64,000 bases of DNA, from positions 6,325,001 through 6,389,000 of the forward strand of contig CM043942.1 in assembly GCA_014529385.2 (NCBI GenBank), given 5' to 3'. The notes beneath the pieces were generated by a model. That model searched no databases, was not told where the DNA came from, and saw only the letters and a list, made by a program, of their open reading frames with translations. This DNA comes from Adiantum capillus-veneris. Taxonomy: Eukaryota; Streptophyta; Polypodiopsida; Polypodiales; Pteridaceae. Made by a program: the position numbers and the translations under genes. This document shows, in pieces, positions 45,641 through 57,782 of the stretch (positions within the stretch are counted from its first letter, which is position 1; the number at the start of each line of letters is the position of its first letter).

Positions 45641-46890
45641 TCCCCCCCTCTTTGATTGTGTTGTCCCTTGACAGAGCTTTATGGACTGAAGTAGTCTTTG
45701 GGTTGATGGCTGGTGAGGTGGTCTTTAAGCACATGTAATGCTTTCTCATATCTGATTCTTCTTTCAAGTTTGTTAGGAACTTGCAAGAATTGCATGGTGA
45801 CTCTGTTTTTAAGTTCAATGGCTGAATAGCCAACAAATCTGGATGTAAGGTTTCTTATCACTGGCCCAAATATCTTCGTTCGCCAAGTGAAGAAACCTGT
45901 ATAATATGCTTCCTCAAACATGCATCTAGCGTAGAAACTGTAAAGGACTCCTTCTGAAGGCCGGCCACTTAATCCATAATAGAGACCCTTATTGCCTTTG
46001 AGGAAAGAAATCCATGGCACTCCGGCTTGCTCAGGCTCGTGAAAATCTTTGATGAAGGTATTCTTCTGTTGTCGGTCCCTGATCTGGAGCTGGCAGACGT
46101 GGATAGTTCAACCATGTAGGCCTCTTCTTTTTAGTGCTTCATATGCTTGCTAGATCCTTACCCTTGGTACATGACAAAATGTTGGGCTTTTTATAGTGCT
46201 ACAGCTGCTCTTGTGAACATAATTAGATATCTTGCATTCTTGTTCAACCAACTCTTTCTCCACTTGGGGTCGATATCCTCTAAGCCTTTTGGCTGCATAT
46301 CTTTGTATAATCTTTCCTTTACTTGTAATAGATCTACTTTGACCAAGGGTATGGCAGTGATTGCGGATGCCATTGAGCATTGATTTGGTTGGAAGTGAGT
46401 TGAGCTACATTGAATGAGTGAAGAATTCTCAACTCCCAATTCATCGCTGCTTTCCATTCAACACCCGTTTCTTGGGCAACCTTTTCCTTTAATGCATCTT
46501 CCTTAGCTTTAGAAAAATGGACCATGGGCACTTGCTCAACTTCAATGAGTGGTACTTGAAAGTCTGACTCCTTCTAGCCCTTATGACGACTATGTTTCGA
46601 TCTCAGCAAAAGAGACTGAGGATATGTTGACAGTTGGTTGCTCAGAGGTACCTGCTTCTTCGTGATGTTCTGGTTGTCCCTCTTTTAGCAGCTGATTGCC
46701 TCTCTTTAATTCAGCTATCTCTTTAAGCAGTTGCTCTTATCTTTGAACCTGCATCAATGCAAGGTCGCATCTTTGTGATTGTTCTAGCTTTAGCGATAAC
46801 TCAAAATCCTTGTTTCTCTTTTCCAAAGTCTTATAGACTTCATCTGTACCTTTGATCGAAGAGACAGTAGGATTTTCTCTTATGCCCTAG
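45641..46890 (-). pseudogene. Unrecognised ORF preceding a polypurine tract, minus strand
   Basis: Read on the minus strand, a coiled-coil part (about 46860-46610: VSSIKGTDEVYKTLEKRNKD and LLKEIAELKRGNQLLKEG) is followed by VPLIEVEQVPMVHFSKAKED (46560-46500) and by KVDLLQVKERLYKDMQPKGL (about 46340-46280). After frameshifts come PWISFLKGNKGLYYGLSGRP and FTWRTKIFGPVIRNLTSRF (46020-45850). It ends near the polypurine tract at 45641. It clearly was protein-coding, since the frames join logically, but I recognise no RT, protease or integrase motif. Its place just before the tract and LTR suggests an extra ORF of an LTR element. A captured host gene is possible. Confidence 0.4.
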
Positions 46891-46924
46891 CCGGGTGGCT
46901 GATTTTTTTGTTCATTGGAGCTAT

Positions 46925-49696
46925 GCTATGATGGTACCCCCAAAAATAGGAGCAATTCATATAGTTTTTGATGACCTATCATATGAAGGCTTGATTGACA
47001 TTGGAGCCAGTAGTGTCTCAAAAGACTATAGACCACACGATTCAGAGTCCAAATCATCAATTGAAATTGACTTTGAGGACAAAGAATTGGAGTTAAATCT
47101 TGGTACAAATGTGGGACAAACCATTCAAGGACCAGTGGTACCCTAGATGACATTTTATCTTGGAGAGGAGAAGACACAAGTAGCAATTTATCTAGTGACT
47201 CTTCATTGGAGGAAGGTTGTAATAAAAAATTATACAAGAGGAGTAAGAGATATAAGAGGCGACCATATCGAGCCAATGTACGTGCTAGGATAAATGAAAA
47301 CAAATCTATCGTAAATTGGCTCAGTTATATGTTGGCATGTGATGCTCATTGTAAGTTGATAGATAATTGTGTGAATACCTTCAAAGCTTCATGTGGTGCA
47401 GTCCACAACACATTGACATCGCACAACTAGAAGCTACAAAGAAGCCAAAGTTGAGCCATACTGTAAGGAGACGGCAAAATCAAGATCTAGCTCAACAACA
47501 AAAGGAAGCAAAAGAGAAATCGCATTCCACAAAACAAAAAGACCCCACAAATTTACATCCTGCACCTAAGCATTTCAAATCCTACACCATGGAGGAATGT
47601 AAGGTTGTGTAGACAAAGGCTGAGAGAACACCTATCGATGGAAGTAATGGAGTCTATGACGGTCCAATGATAGTTAAGGAAATAGAGTTAGCAGACCCAT
47701 GGAAGGAGTCCAAACCTGTTTTCATTGCCCAAGATGTGATAGAGACTGAGGAATATGTACTTAAGGAGGAATTCAAGGATATATTTTCTTGGACATATCA
47801 TGATATGAAAGGTGTTCCACCTTCCGTGGTGCAACGCACAATTCCCATGAATAGCATGGCTAAACCAGTCCAACAACAACACTACCCAATGAATCATAAG
47901 TATGCAAAGATTGTTCAAGAAGAGATTGAAAATCTATCAAATGTGAATCCATATAACCTATTGAGCACTCTAAATGGGTGTCTCCAATATATATTGTGCC
48001 CAAAATAGAATGGGAAACTCAATGTGTGCCTGGATCTCAAGAAGGTCAATGCCACCACTAGGAGAGACCATTACCCCTTGACATATTCGGAACATGTTCT
48101 TGAATGAGTTTCAAAGAAGGAAGCTTATAGCTTTTTAGATGGGTACTCCGGCTACAATCAAATCACATTTCACTAGAGGACCAATCTAAAACTACTTTTA
48201 TAACCGAATTTGGAGTGTTCGCATTCTGTGTTATGGATTTTAGCTTAACCAATACCCCTCTTACCTTCTAAAGATTAATAAACACTTCTTTTAGGGAATA
48301 TTTGAGGGAGTTTTGCAAAGATTTTCCAGATGACCTTTGTGCTTATTCTTCTTGGAAAGAACATCTATCGTGTTTATAAAAAGTGTTTGAAAAGTGCAGA
48401 TTATATTGCATCTCATTAAACTCTTTCAAATGCCAATTTTGGGTTAAACATGGAGTCATTTTAGGGAATATACTGTCCATAAATGGGATTTCCACATATG
48501 AGAGCAAAACTAAAGCCATTTCTAAATTTCCACCACCTACAAACTATAAAGAATTTCAAAGGTTCATGGGCCATGTTGGTTATTACCGGCGGTTTATTTT
48601 AAACTTACCGAGATAGCTTGCCCACTGTACAAGCTTCTTATTGAGTTCCACTAGACCGTGGAGTGTGACCATACTTATGAGTTATTAAAAAGGGACTTGA
48701 CAAGTTCTCCCATCCTACAAGTGCCTGATTGGAATGTAATTCTCCATGTGCATATTGATGCATCAGACTTTGCTATTGAGTGTGTTATAGCTCAACCATG
48801 AGAACATAAATTGGACTACCCCATTAGCTTTGGAGGTCGTCAATTAAATGATGATGAGAGGAACTATACCACTATAGATCGGAAGGTTTAGCTATGATTT
48901 ACACAATAAAGAAATTTTGCTAATGCCTTCTTGCCAACAAGTTTGTTTTCTATGTGGATCATCTAGTAAATAAACCTTGTTCCACAGGAAGAATTACACA
49001 ATGGCTATTATTACTTATTGAGTTTGATTTTACTGTTGTGATGAGACCCGGTAAAAGACATGTCATGGTGGATCATTTTTCCGGCATATCCAATGGTGAA
49101 GCCCCTACTAGAATTGATGACGAATTGCCCAATAGTTCCATGTTCCTAGTTGAGAACGTGCTTGAATGGAGTGAGAAGATTGTGAACTTTTTAGTTAACG
49201 GTTTTCCACCCAAAGAGCTTCGTAAAAATATAGCTTGAAAACTATTAAAGGAATGTGAACCTTATTCTCTAATTGCAAGAACTCTCTACAAGCTAGGGAA
49301 GGATAATATTCTTAGACATCGTGCTCGTGAGGATGAGTATTTATACATATTGCAAGAAGCCCACATAGGTATAGCCAGAGGACATTTTTTAGGGGAACTA
49401 ACTGCTAGAAAGGTGCTACAATCAGGCTGTTGTTGGTGGCCTACCTTATTCAAGGATGCATCATCTTTTGCAAAAGGGTGTGATGAATGACATCATTTAC
49501 AATATCACACAACAAAAGGATAAGATGCCCTTACACCCTATTAAAGGGACTCAACCATTTGAAAAATGGGGCTTAGATTTTTTATGCCCAATTATTCTGG
49601 AAGCTCGTAACACTTAATCTCGATATATTATTGTTTCCGCTGACTATGTGACAAAGTGTATGGAAGCCAAGGTGATTCGCAAGGCTGATGCAAGGT
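46925..49696 (+). pseudogene. pol: Gypsy copy 2: linker, RT, RNase H and part of integrase
   Basis: This is the same family as copy 1. It starts within the acidic linker (DIGASSVSKDYRPHDSESKS, compare 30840), then has the basic patch KRSKRYKRRPYRANVRARI, the RT (MKGVPPSVVQRTIPMNSMAK; FPDDLCAYSSW with the catalytic Asp pair present), the connection (FMGHVGYYRRFILN) and RNase H. It then runs without a MITE into the integrase N-terminal region and core start (KWGLDF). It stops at 49696 inside the integrase, where element C is inserted. The 5' end is truncated near 46925. Frameshifts and stops are frequent. Confidence 0.88.
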
Positions 49697-51705
49697 TGTG
49701 AGGGCCATACCCAGACTCGACCCTACTCACCTCCCTCAGTCTTCCAGACTGCTGCAGGGAATGACGTAGATCTATCTGCAGGTATCCCTCCCACCTGAGA
49801 CCCACACGCATACAAGACTCCGGCCTATCTCGAATGCCAACCCAAGGGGGTAAATCCTATCAATTTGACGACTCTATCCGCTTATCATAATTTAATCCAT
49901 CCTTGGCATCTTTCCGTCACCCACACCCAAAATCATGGTCCTTAGTCTTGATTCACTTGATCTTTAACTTGAGGATCTGCTCTTGCTTTATTGTTCTCCC
50001 TTGGTTCATGGCAATAACCCTTTTTTCGTGACAAGCAGGCACAGTAGTTATCGCTTTCCCCTAAAGAAGAGGGATCTTGTAATTCTACTTGGTCTCACTC
50101 ATTCTTGCTTACCCGTTTTTATCCCGCATAGTCCTAGCATTTAACATAAAAAATTTATTCAACATCCGGCCATCTGACCCTCTGGATCCACCCACCCACC
50201 GAACCATTTAATGAAAATCCCTTCCCGAGGTAGTACTTAACTACTACAAAATCAGGAAGACAGTCTATCAGACATCGTCAGACAACAAGCAGCATACAAT
50301 CTGTTGCATACCCTCATTCAGGGAATTTCATCTGGTTGTTCCCGCTAGATCTTTATTTAGAAACTTTAAATCATTTCTTTACCTTTATCTGCTATAATCA
50401 GCTTGTAACTAGTTTCCTAATTAATCATGCAACACATTTAGTTTCAACCAATTCATCTTGCCTCACTCAAGACCAAGATAATCGGTTACAAGCCATCAAA
50501 ATGGTAGCACCTTCACAATATTTCCCAGAAGTAAGTATTTGGCAAAGGCTCATCAAGTAATTTATTCATTCCTTCCGAAGCATTTTATTTCGAGAGGTAT
50601 AGCACCATCTGGTGACAGATGCACATGATAGCCCCTATATTCCTAGCCTTTCTAGTTCCTTTTTACGCAACCAAATCGAAAAAATTTCCTTAATTAAATT
50701 CACATCATCCTCCCTAAGTATGACCTTCTCATCCAACTATTGGCATCATGCCATACCCGGATTATGGTCGTTTTCCAATAAGAAACCGCGGATACTTCAC
50801 TCGGCCGGGCAAAAATAAAACAAACCCATTCATCCCTTATCCTTCGGGCATGAATGACGTAGGTATAACAAACTTGCCGGCTATGCTGCCCTAGCTGACA
50901 AGGACCAATCTCCGTGAATTTCCCCAAGAGAATCCTCTCAATGGGCCGGCCTTTCAATCAAATTGACTCCAAGAAGATCCATCTTGGTTTCCAGTCATTT
51001 CCAGACAATCTTCAAAACTCTTAGTTAAATCTATGTTTTGCAATGGGCTATCCCTATCACCTCTCGAGGTTCCTTTTTAACTCCTAGTTGGTAATTTCCA
51101 GGTTCATTCATTTATCAACCTTAATTCTTACTTTCATTAATCATCTACCAGCCAAGTTTATTTAGGAAATAGAAGCGAGTTTTTTCCATAGGCTTTTGAT
51201 GGTTAATGCCTCTTCGAAAATGCCAACTTTTTAAGTTCAATCCCCGTTTTGTACGATTCCCAGGTTTTTGCAATCCTTTGCTATCCATGGGGCATCTCCA
51301 TGGAAGCTTATAGAGTTTTCGGTTCAAACAACACGGAGATCAATTTCGCGAAGTTATCCCCTATCTCTCCCATCCCGTATTTGCAAACAAACTTGAAATT
51401 GACAACTTTAGAAATACTCTTCAATACCAAAAAATGAACTACTTCTCTGGAGCTTAGACAAATACTCTTTTCTTATGGTGCCTAGCTTTCCATTTAGGAA
51501 GCTAGAAGGTTGTCTTATATTTCATGAGTCTTCGAGCTTTCCATTAAAGCTCGCTTTGTAGAATAAATGGGAATCTAGAGCTTTCCATTAAATCTTGGAA
51601 GAGAGGATTATAACAATATATTCTTCCTACCGTAAAGAGACATGCAAACCTTAAGATTGATTACCATAATGAGACTAAACCTTTATCTTTTTAATGAGAC
51701 AAGGT

Positions 51706-53296
51706 TTCCATGGAAGCTTAACCTAATCACACACAAAGTCACCATGGAAGCTAAACCCTAAATTGTAAGCCTGTCTTTTAATGCTTTTCCCAAGTGCAAA
51801 GTTTACCATTCAAAGCTTAGCTTAAGGATACAAATCTACCTTTGAAGCTTAACTTAATGATGCATAGATACTCTTAGCACTTAACCCTAATTGAGAGGTT
51901 ACCATTAAAGCTTAAACCTAAAATACAAGGTAGTCACTAAAGCTTACACCTAAGTGCAAAGTTACCATTAAAGCTTAGCTTAAGGATGAAAATCTACCTT
52001 TGAAGCTTAACTTAATGGTGCATAGATACTCTTATCACTTAACCCTAATTGTGAGGTTACCATTAAAGCTTAAACTTAAAATACAAGGTAGTCACTAAAG
52101 CTTTCACCTAAGTGCAAAGCTACCATCAAAGCTTAACCCTAATCACACACAAAGTCACCATGGAAGCTAAACCCTAAATTACAAGCTTGTCTTTCAATGC
52201 TTTTCCTAAGTGAAAAGTTACCATCAAAGCTTAGCTTAAGGGTGCAAATATACCTTTGAAGCTTGACATAACGATGCATAGATACTCTTGGCACTTAACC
52301 TAACTGCAAGGTTACCATTAAAGCTTAAACCTAAAATACAAGGTAGTCACTAAAGCTTAGACCTAAGTTTAGACCTAAGTGCAAAGTTATCATTAAAGCT
52401 TAGCTTAAGGATGCAAACCTACCTTTGAAGCTTAACTTAATGATGTATAACTACCATTAATACTTAACCCTAAGTCCATGGTTACCATTAAAGCTTAAAC
52501 TTAAAATACAAGGTAGTCACTAAAGCTTACACCTAAGTGCAAAGTTACCATTAAAGCTTAGCTTAAGGATGAAAATCTACCTTTGAAGCTTAACTTACTG
52601 GTGCATAGATACTCTTATCACTTAACTCTAATTGTGAGGTTATCATGAAAGCTTAAACTTAAAATACAAGGTAGTCACTAAAGCTTACACCTAAGTGCAA
52701 AGTTACCATTAAAGCTTAGCTTAAGGATGAAAATCTACCTTTGAAGCTTAACTTAGTAGTGCATAGATACTCTTATCACTTAATCCTAATTGTGAGATTA
52801 CCATTCAAGCTTAAACTTAAAATACAAGGTAGTCACTAAAGCTTGCACCTAAGTGCAAAGTTACCACTAAAGCTTAACCCTAATCACACACAAAGTCACC
52901 ATGGAAGCTAAACCCTAAATTGTAAGCTTGTCTTTCAATGCTTTTCCTTAGTGAAAAGTTACCATCAAAGCTTTGCTCAAGGGTGAAAATCTACCTTTGA
53001 AGCTTCACATAATGATGCATAGATACTCTTAGCACTTAACATAACTGCAAGGTTACCATTAAAGCTTAAACCTAAAATGTAAGGTAGTCACTAAAACTTA
53101 GACCTAAGTGCAAAGTTACCATTAAAGCTTAGCTTAAGGATGAAAACCTACCTTTGAAGCTTAACTTGATGATGTATAACTACCATTAATACTTAACCAT
53201 AATTCCATGGTTACCATTAAAGCTTAAACTTAAAATACAAGGTAGTCACTAAAGCTTACACCTAAGTGCAAAGTTACCATTAAAGCTTAGACCTAA
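51706..53296. repeat. 158-bp higher-order repeat array in element C
   Basis: Reverse-oriented relative to element B. The marker TAGTCACT occurs about eight times (near 51930, 52090, 52344, 52522, 52671, 52836, 53083 and 53243). Two variant segments containing AATCACACACAAAGTCACCA (near 52140 and 52870, also 51727) interrupt the regular order and are not seen in element B. Confidence 0.85.
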
Positions 53297-53658
53297 TATG
53301 ATGCACATAAACATTCCTAATATTCAATCACATGGTTTAGGTTAATTAAATCTGCTAGAAGTGAAGATTACCTCCTCTAAACAAGAGGGAAGTGGGGTTG
53401 ACGTCCTTCTTGAAGAGATGTGAGGCTCAAGGAAGAAGGAAAAGGATTTAGGATGAAGAGGAAGGAGAGAGGAGCTTCTTCACAAAACCCTCAAGGGTTT
53501 GGCCTTCAAGAGAGTGAGAGAGCAAGAGCAAGGTTTAATGGAAACCTTGATTTACTTAAGCATAATCTTGAGCATGGCAAGTATGCAAGTAGCTTAGCAA
53601 TCTGTGTAAAATTACAAAGGTGAGGGGGTGCTTATATAGGAAATAGTGGGTAGAATAC

Positions 53659-53962
53659 TGAATTCCTATTGGACCCCAGTTCTCTTCTCAATTCCTATTG
53701 GACTCCAATTATCTTCTCAATTCCTATTGGACCCCAATTCTCTTCTCAATTCTTTTCGGATCCCAATTTCTTCTCAATTCCTATTGGATCCCAATTCTCT
53801 TTTAAATTCTTATTGGACCCCAATTTATTCTCAATTCCTATTGGACCCCAATTCTCTTCTTAATTCTTATTGAACCCTAATTTCTTCTCAATTCCTATTG
53901 AATCCCAATTCTCTTCTCAATTCTTATTGGACCCCAATTTTCTCTCAATTCCTATCTCTTAA
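53659..53962. repeat. 29-bp minisatellite in element C
   Basis: Reverse complement of the minisatellite at 17411-17682, upstream (in element sense) of the TATA box. Confidence 0.88.
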
Positions 53963-54237
53963 CTTTATCTTCCAATCAAGTTAGTCCTTTTTTCTGCCAG
54001 TTCTCGATCTAGATCAGTTCCCATGCGACTTTTGATGAAGAAGTATAAAAATAATCTTAATATTTTTGAAAAAATATAAGGATGACGTAATTTCTTATCC
54101 GGAATATCCTTGTCTTTTCATTCTGGAGTAAAGTTTCGTTGTCCGCATGACTTCTTTGTCGGTCTTGCTTTTTCTAAATTATTTTCTAAGCTGAAAAAGT
54201 TGTGAATGGCTCTAGGGTTTAGGGAGGGACCTTACAA

Positions 54238-54271
54238 ACTCCCCAACAAAAAGAAACAGCTGTCCTCAGCT
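54238..54271 (-). other. Polypurine-tract region of element C
   Basis: On the minus strand GAGGACAGCTGTTTCTTTTT then GTTGGGGAG abuts the 3' LTR. A second copy, reversed, lies at 56384-56417 inside the element, as in element B. Confidence 0.55.
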
Positions 54272-55077
54272 CGGGACATGCTTTAGAGAGTAGTCAGACG
54301 CAATCTTTGGTCAACTTATGAGTGAAGATGTTCAGTAACTTTAGGGTATTTAGATTAAAGGAAAGCGAATCTGGTATGGGCCTTGAATAATACACTTCTC
54401 TTTCATTTTTATCATTGACTCAAAAGTCTTAATCATAAAAGAGTCTTAATGACTCGGGGTTACTTTAATTACTGAATGTGATCTTACTCAACTAGGTATT
54501 TTTTCTTTGGTGTGACCGGATTGTGTTTCTCTTGTGAGGTCTGAAAATCATTTCTTCACTTCGCTCTCTAGCTAGCCTCAATACGCTTTGTAAAATCTTA
54601 CCATTCTTACCTAGACTTTAACTATTCCCGTTTTTGAGCGTTGACTCATTTCTCTATTGATATCATCCAACTGATATCATGTTTTTGACAGTTAAGGATT
54701 GAACATACTGATCTTTCAATTAATCTTGCAATATCTCCTTCCTTGTGTATCCAATTTTTTTACTCCATCCTTATTTCTCTTATATCTATAGCTTACTGCC
54801 TCATCTTTCACTTGGTAATCAGATATTTCACGTATCATAACAATTAGACTTGTAAAACACCATAGACAATTTGAATCTCAAAAGAATTGACTAACTAGAG
54901 ATGCTTGAATTCCATAATTATGATGATTGATTACATCCGCATAAAAATTACATCAAAAGTGCCATCGATATCTTGAAGGAAAATTATAAGTTGTTCCAAA
55001 GAACCAACCTAAATATGATCAAGGGTTTGGAAAAAAGGGAGATATTGATTTGATTCCAAAAGATGAATTACATGTGC

Positions 55078-56136
55078 TCATCCTCCAAAACTTGTAAATT
55101 GGGTAATTAGCTGGTCCCAATCTTCCCAGGAAGCATCTTCAACCAAATAACCCTTCCACTTGATTAGTACTTCTCGAATTGTCCTTTGCCGCAGTTGATT
55201 CTCTTTAGTTTTCAGAACTTGTTCTGGTTCCATTTGAAATTCTTCTTGATTGACGAGAATGGTGTCAATATGATTCAAAACATGTAGAGGGTCAGCAACA
55301 TATTTCTTAAGGAGGCTGACATGAAAAAAGTTATGAATGTGCATGTGAGGCAGTAAGGCTAACTCGTAGTCTTGTTCTCCTATCTTTCTAAGGATTCCAA
55401 AAGGTCCACAATATCGGAATGCAAGCTTACGGAATTTCCCTAGCTTTAAGGAGTTGCGTTTGGGTTTGACTATGAGGAAAACTTGTTCACCTTTGCTAAA
55501 GCTTCTAGCGGAGCGGTGAAGATCAGCGCAACTCTTCTGCCTATCACTAGCTCTCTTCAGATTGTCTCTAATGACTAGAATTTGATGATCCATCTCTTCG
55601 AGGGTAGACTTAGTGGCAGGAACGTGAAGAGCTGGGTCGGCTAATCGAAGAGGGACTAAACATTCCTGACCATACAAGGCTTTAAAGGGTGACATTCCGA
55701 GGTTGCAGTGGTGAAAAGAGTTATAAGCAAACTCAACTAGGGGAAGAAACTTGATCCATTGCTGGGGTTTCTTGGTTGCAGTATATTCGAAGCATATCTT
55801 CAATGACTTGATTCACTCGCTCAGTTTGACCATCAATCTCCGGATGATATGCTGAGCTGAGATTCAGTTGGGTACCCAGAGATCGAAACATGGCTTGCCA
55901 AAACTTAAAGTAAATTTGGCATCCCGATCACTGATGATTCTTGCAGGGACTCCATGTAATCTTACTACCTCTGTGACAAATACTTGGGCTATGTCGATGG
56001 CGATGGCTGTCTGCTTGACTGGAATTAGACGAGCCACCTTAGTGAGCCTATCTACTATGACAAAAATAGAATCATATTTTCCAGTTTTTTTTGGAAGACC
56101 AGTGACAAAGTCCATACTCAGACATTCCCACCTCAT
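55078..56136 (-). pseudogene. Integrase with C-terminal chromodomain, element C
   Basis: On the minus strand the core starts LSMDFVTGLPKKTGKYDSIF (first Asp), then IISDRDAKFTLSF (second Asp). After a frameshift near 55870 it reads EIDGQTERVNQ with the catalytic Glu kept. A one-base shift near 55800 leads into a clean 241-codon frame: QQWIKFLPLVEFAYNSF, SPFKALYGQECLVPL, GKFRKLAFRYCGPFGILRKI, MHIHNFFHVSLLKKYV. Residues about 183-235 of that frame form a chromodomain (EPEQVLKTKENQLRQRTIRE, then VLIKWKGYLVEDASWEDWD). Chromodomains bind modified histone H3 and steer integration to heterochromatin. The stop is a TAA or TAG beyond FTSFGG. Only the two frameshifts prevent a full domain. Confidence 0.9.
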
Positions 56137-57768
56137 CTGAGGAATATCTAGGGACTGAAGCTTTCTAGGTAGTAAAGAAGACCATCTGTTAAGGTATAGT
56201 CAGTTAAGTGTTCCCTCGGGTTCTCAGCTTGAATCTCTTGCAGAAGAGGTCTAAAATAGGGGTCTACCTGAATTTCTTGCTGAACTTCCTCGAGTAAAGA
56301 AGAGATAAGGAGTGAATTAGTCAGGGTTGATGAGGAAAATACTGTTGGTCAAGAGGTCTTTGAGTTTATTGAAGTCAGCATCTCTCCCCAACAAAAAGAA
56401 AGAGCTGTCCTCAACTCGAATAAAATACGTAATTGATGAAGCTTCTTGGATATGTCTTGCGACTTAACTTCTTGTTAACACTTTCAGCTTGACTTCTCTC
56501 TTACACTTCTTCATCCCCAAAAATCTGCTAATATAATATTGGAGTCATGGAAAATCTTTCTTAATAAGCTATCTTCTTGAATAAGTCATCGCGTTTGTGG
56601 CTTCTTCGATACGCTACTTCCTCTTTATAAGCTACTAGTAATCCCTTCATTATCAACATTTGTTATCCTCTTATTTTTGCGATCTTCACTCTCTTGTAAC
56701 TTAGTCATTTTCTTATCTGATGGCATCTTGGCAAGAAGACTTGGTTCTTCCTGTATGCCTCTCTCACTTGCAAAGTGCAGATGAGGCAGTTAAAAGATAG
56801 CTCTTAGAGCGATACAAAGATCTCCTCTTTTCTCAACCAAATTCTTGTGTCGGCCAGACAATATGGAAGACATGGCGACATCTCACAAGAGTGACTCTCT
56901 TGGGTAGAGACTATGTCCGTAACAATACCCGACTTGCTATGGTTACAGAGGCTCTGGGCCTTGGCCGCCGATACTACTGCGTCAAAAGGACACGAGATCT
57001 TGGGTTCTTTGCAAGGTTGTTCTTGCTTGTACAGTTTATCCCCCATTCCAAAATTTGCTTCGATACCATCTACAGTCTTCCTCTTGGAGATCCTTTTCTT
57101 TTCTCAACTCATACCCGAGAAATTGCTCAAGCTGTTTCTCATAGAACCATTCCAGAGGATGACCGTCCTAACATGTGCGGCGCTTGCGATACTTGGTTAT
57201 GTGACCATATATTAGAGGATCTTTATGAGTTGTAAACTTTCTTGCCTCCCTTGTATTTACTTCCTAACTCCCTTGTAATCCTTTTTGGCTTTAATTGAAG
57301 AAATAACCCTTTTTGAAAAAATTGAGTATTGTCAGTATTTCCTCATCTTCAAATGTCAGTCTCTCATCTTCAATTGCCAATGAGTTTTAAAAGACTTCTC
57401 TTTACTGTGTATTTTTAATTTCTGCAAATGGTCTTTTGTCTACAATAGTCTTGAGACCAACCTTCATAAATCTCTCATTTATGAGCTTTCAACCCTGATC
57501 AATTCTCCTCACTCAAGAAAGAGCAAAAGCCTTCATCAAATCTTGCATCATACTTTCCATATACATCATCTCAATACTTCAAACTTGTAGCAACAATCTT
57601 GGCATCTTCCTCTACATCAATGCTCGAACTCTCGAGCATGGTTATCCTTTATTTTTAAAGTTTCAAACAGCATTATTTTCAGTTCGTACCCTTATGAGCT
57701 AAATGGTTTATGATTTTTTCCAAATCCTATATCATTTAGCTTTGATATTTCTCTAGATCGCAAACCAT
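56137..57768 (-). pseudogene. Decayed gag, RNase H trace and internal polypurine copy, element C
   Basis: This matches element B 21714-24147 in reverse. It includes gag text (KNSLSNFSGMS and similar frames near 57100-57200) and, at 56384-56417, a copy of the polypurine-tract region directly before the RNase H-like NKLKDL text. No RT is present. An ORF open on the plus strand at 56891-57235 is antisense to this gag and is probably incidental. Confidence 0.55.
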
Positions 57769-57780
57769 GCTCTGATACCA
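57769..57780 (-). other. Primer binding site of element C
   Basis: GCTCTGATACCA is the reverse complement of the initiator tRNA-Met site seen in element B, two bases from the LTR. Confidence 0.9.
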
Positions 57781-57782
57781 CT

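Larger units (their letters stand above)
49697..54236 (-). repeat. 3' LTR of element C (4540 bp)
   Basis: In plus orientation it starts TGTGAGGGCC and ends GACCTTACA, the reverse of TGTAAGG...CCTCACA. It carries the long unique part, an eight-unit 158-bp array (51706-53296), the TATA box (53632-53638) and the 29-bp minisatellite (53659-53962). ORFs inside (50336-51437) mirror those of the other LTRs and have no family resemblance. Confidence 0.9.

Noticed and set aside
56891-57235. Antisense ORF of about 100 residues open in both element B (23052-23375, minus) and C (56891-57235, plus)
   Set aside because: It overlaps the gag on the opposite strand. The gag frame reads sensibly (YGH-x4-C, YEKQLEQFLGYEL), so the antisense frame is probably open by chance and similar only because the two copies are related.
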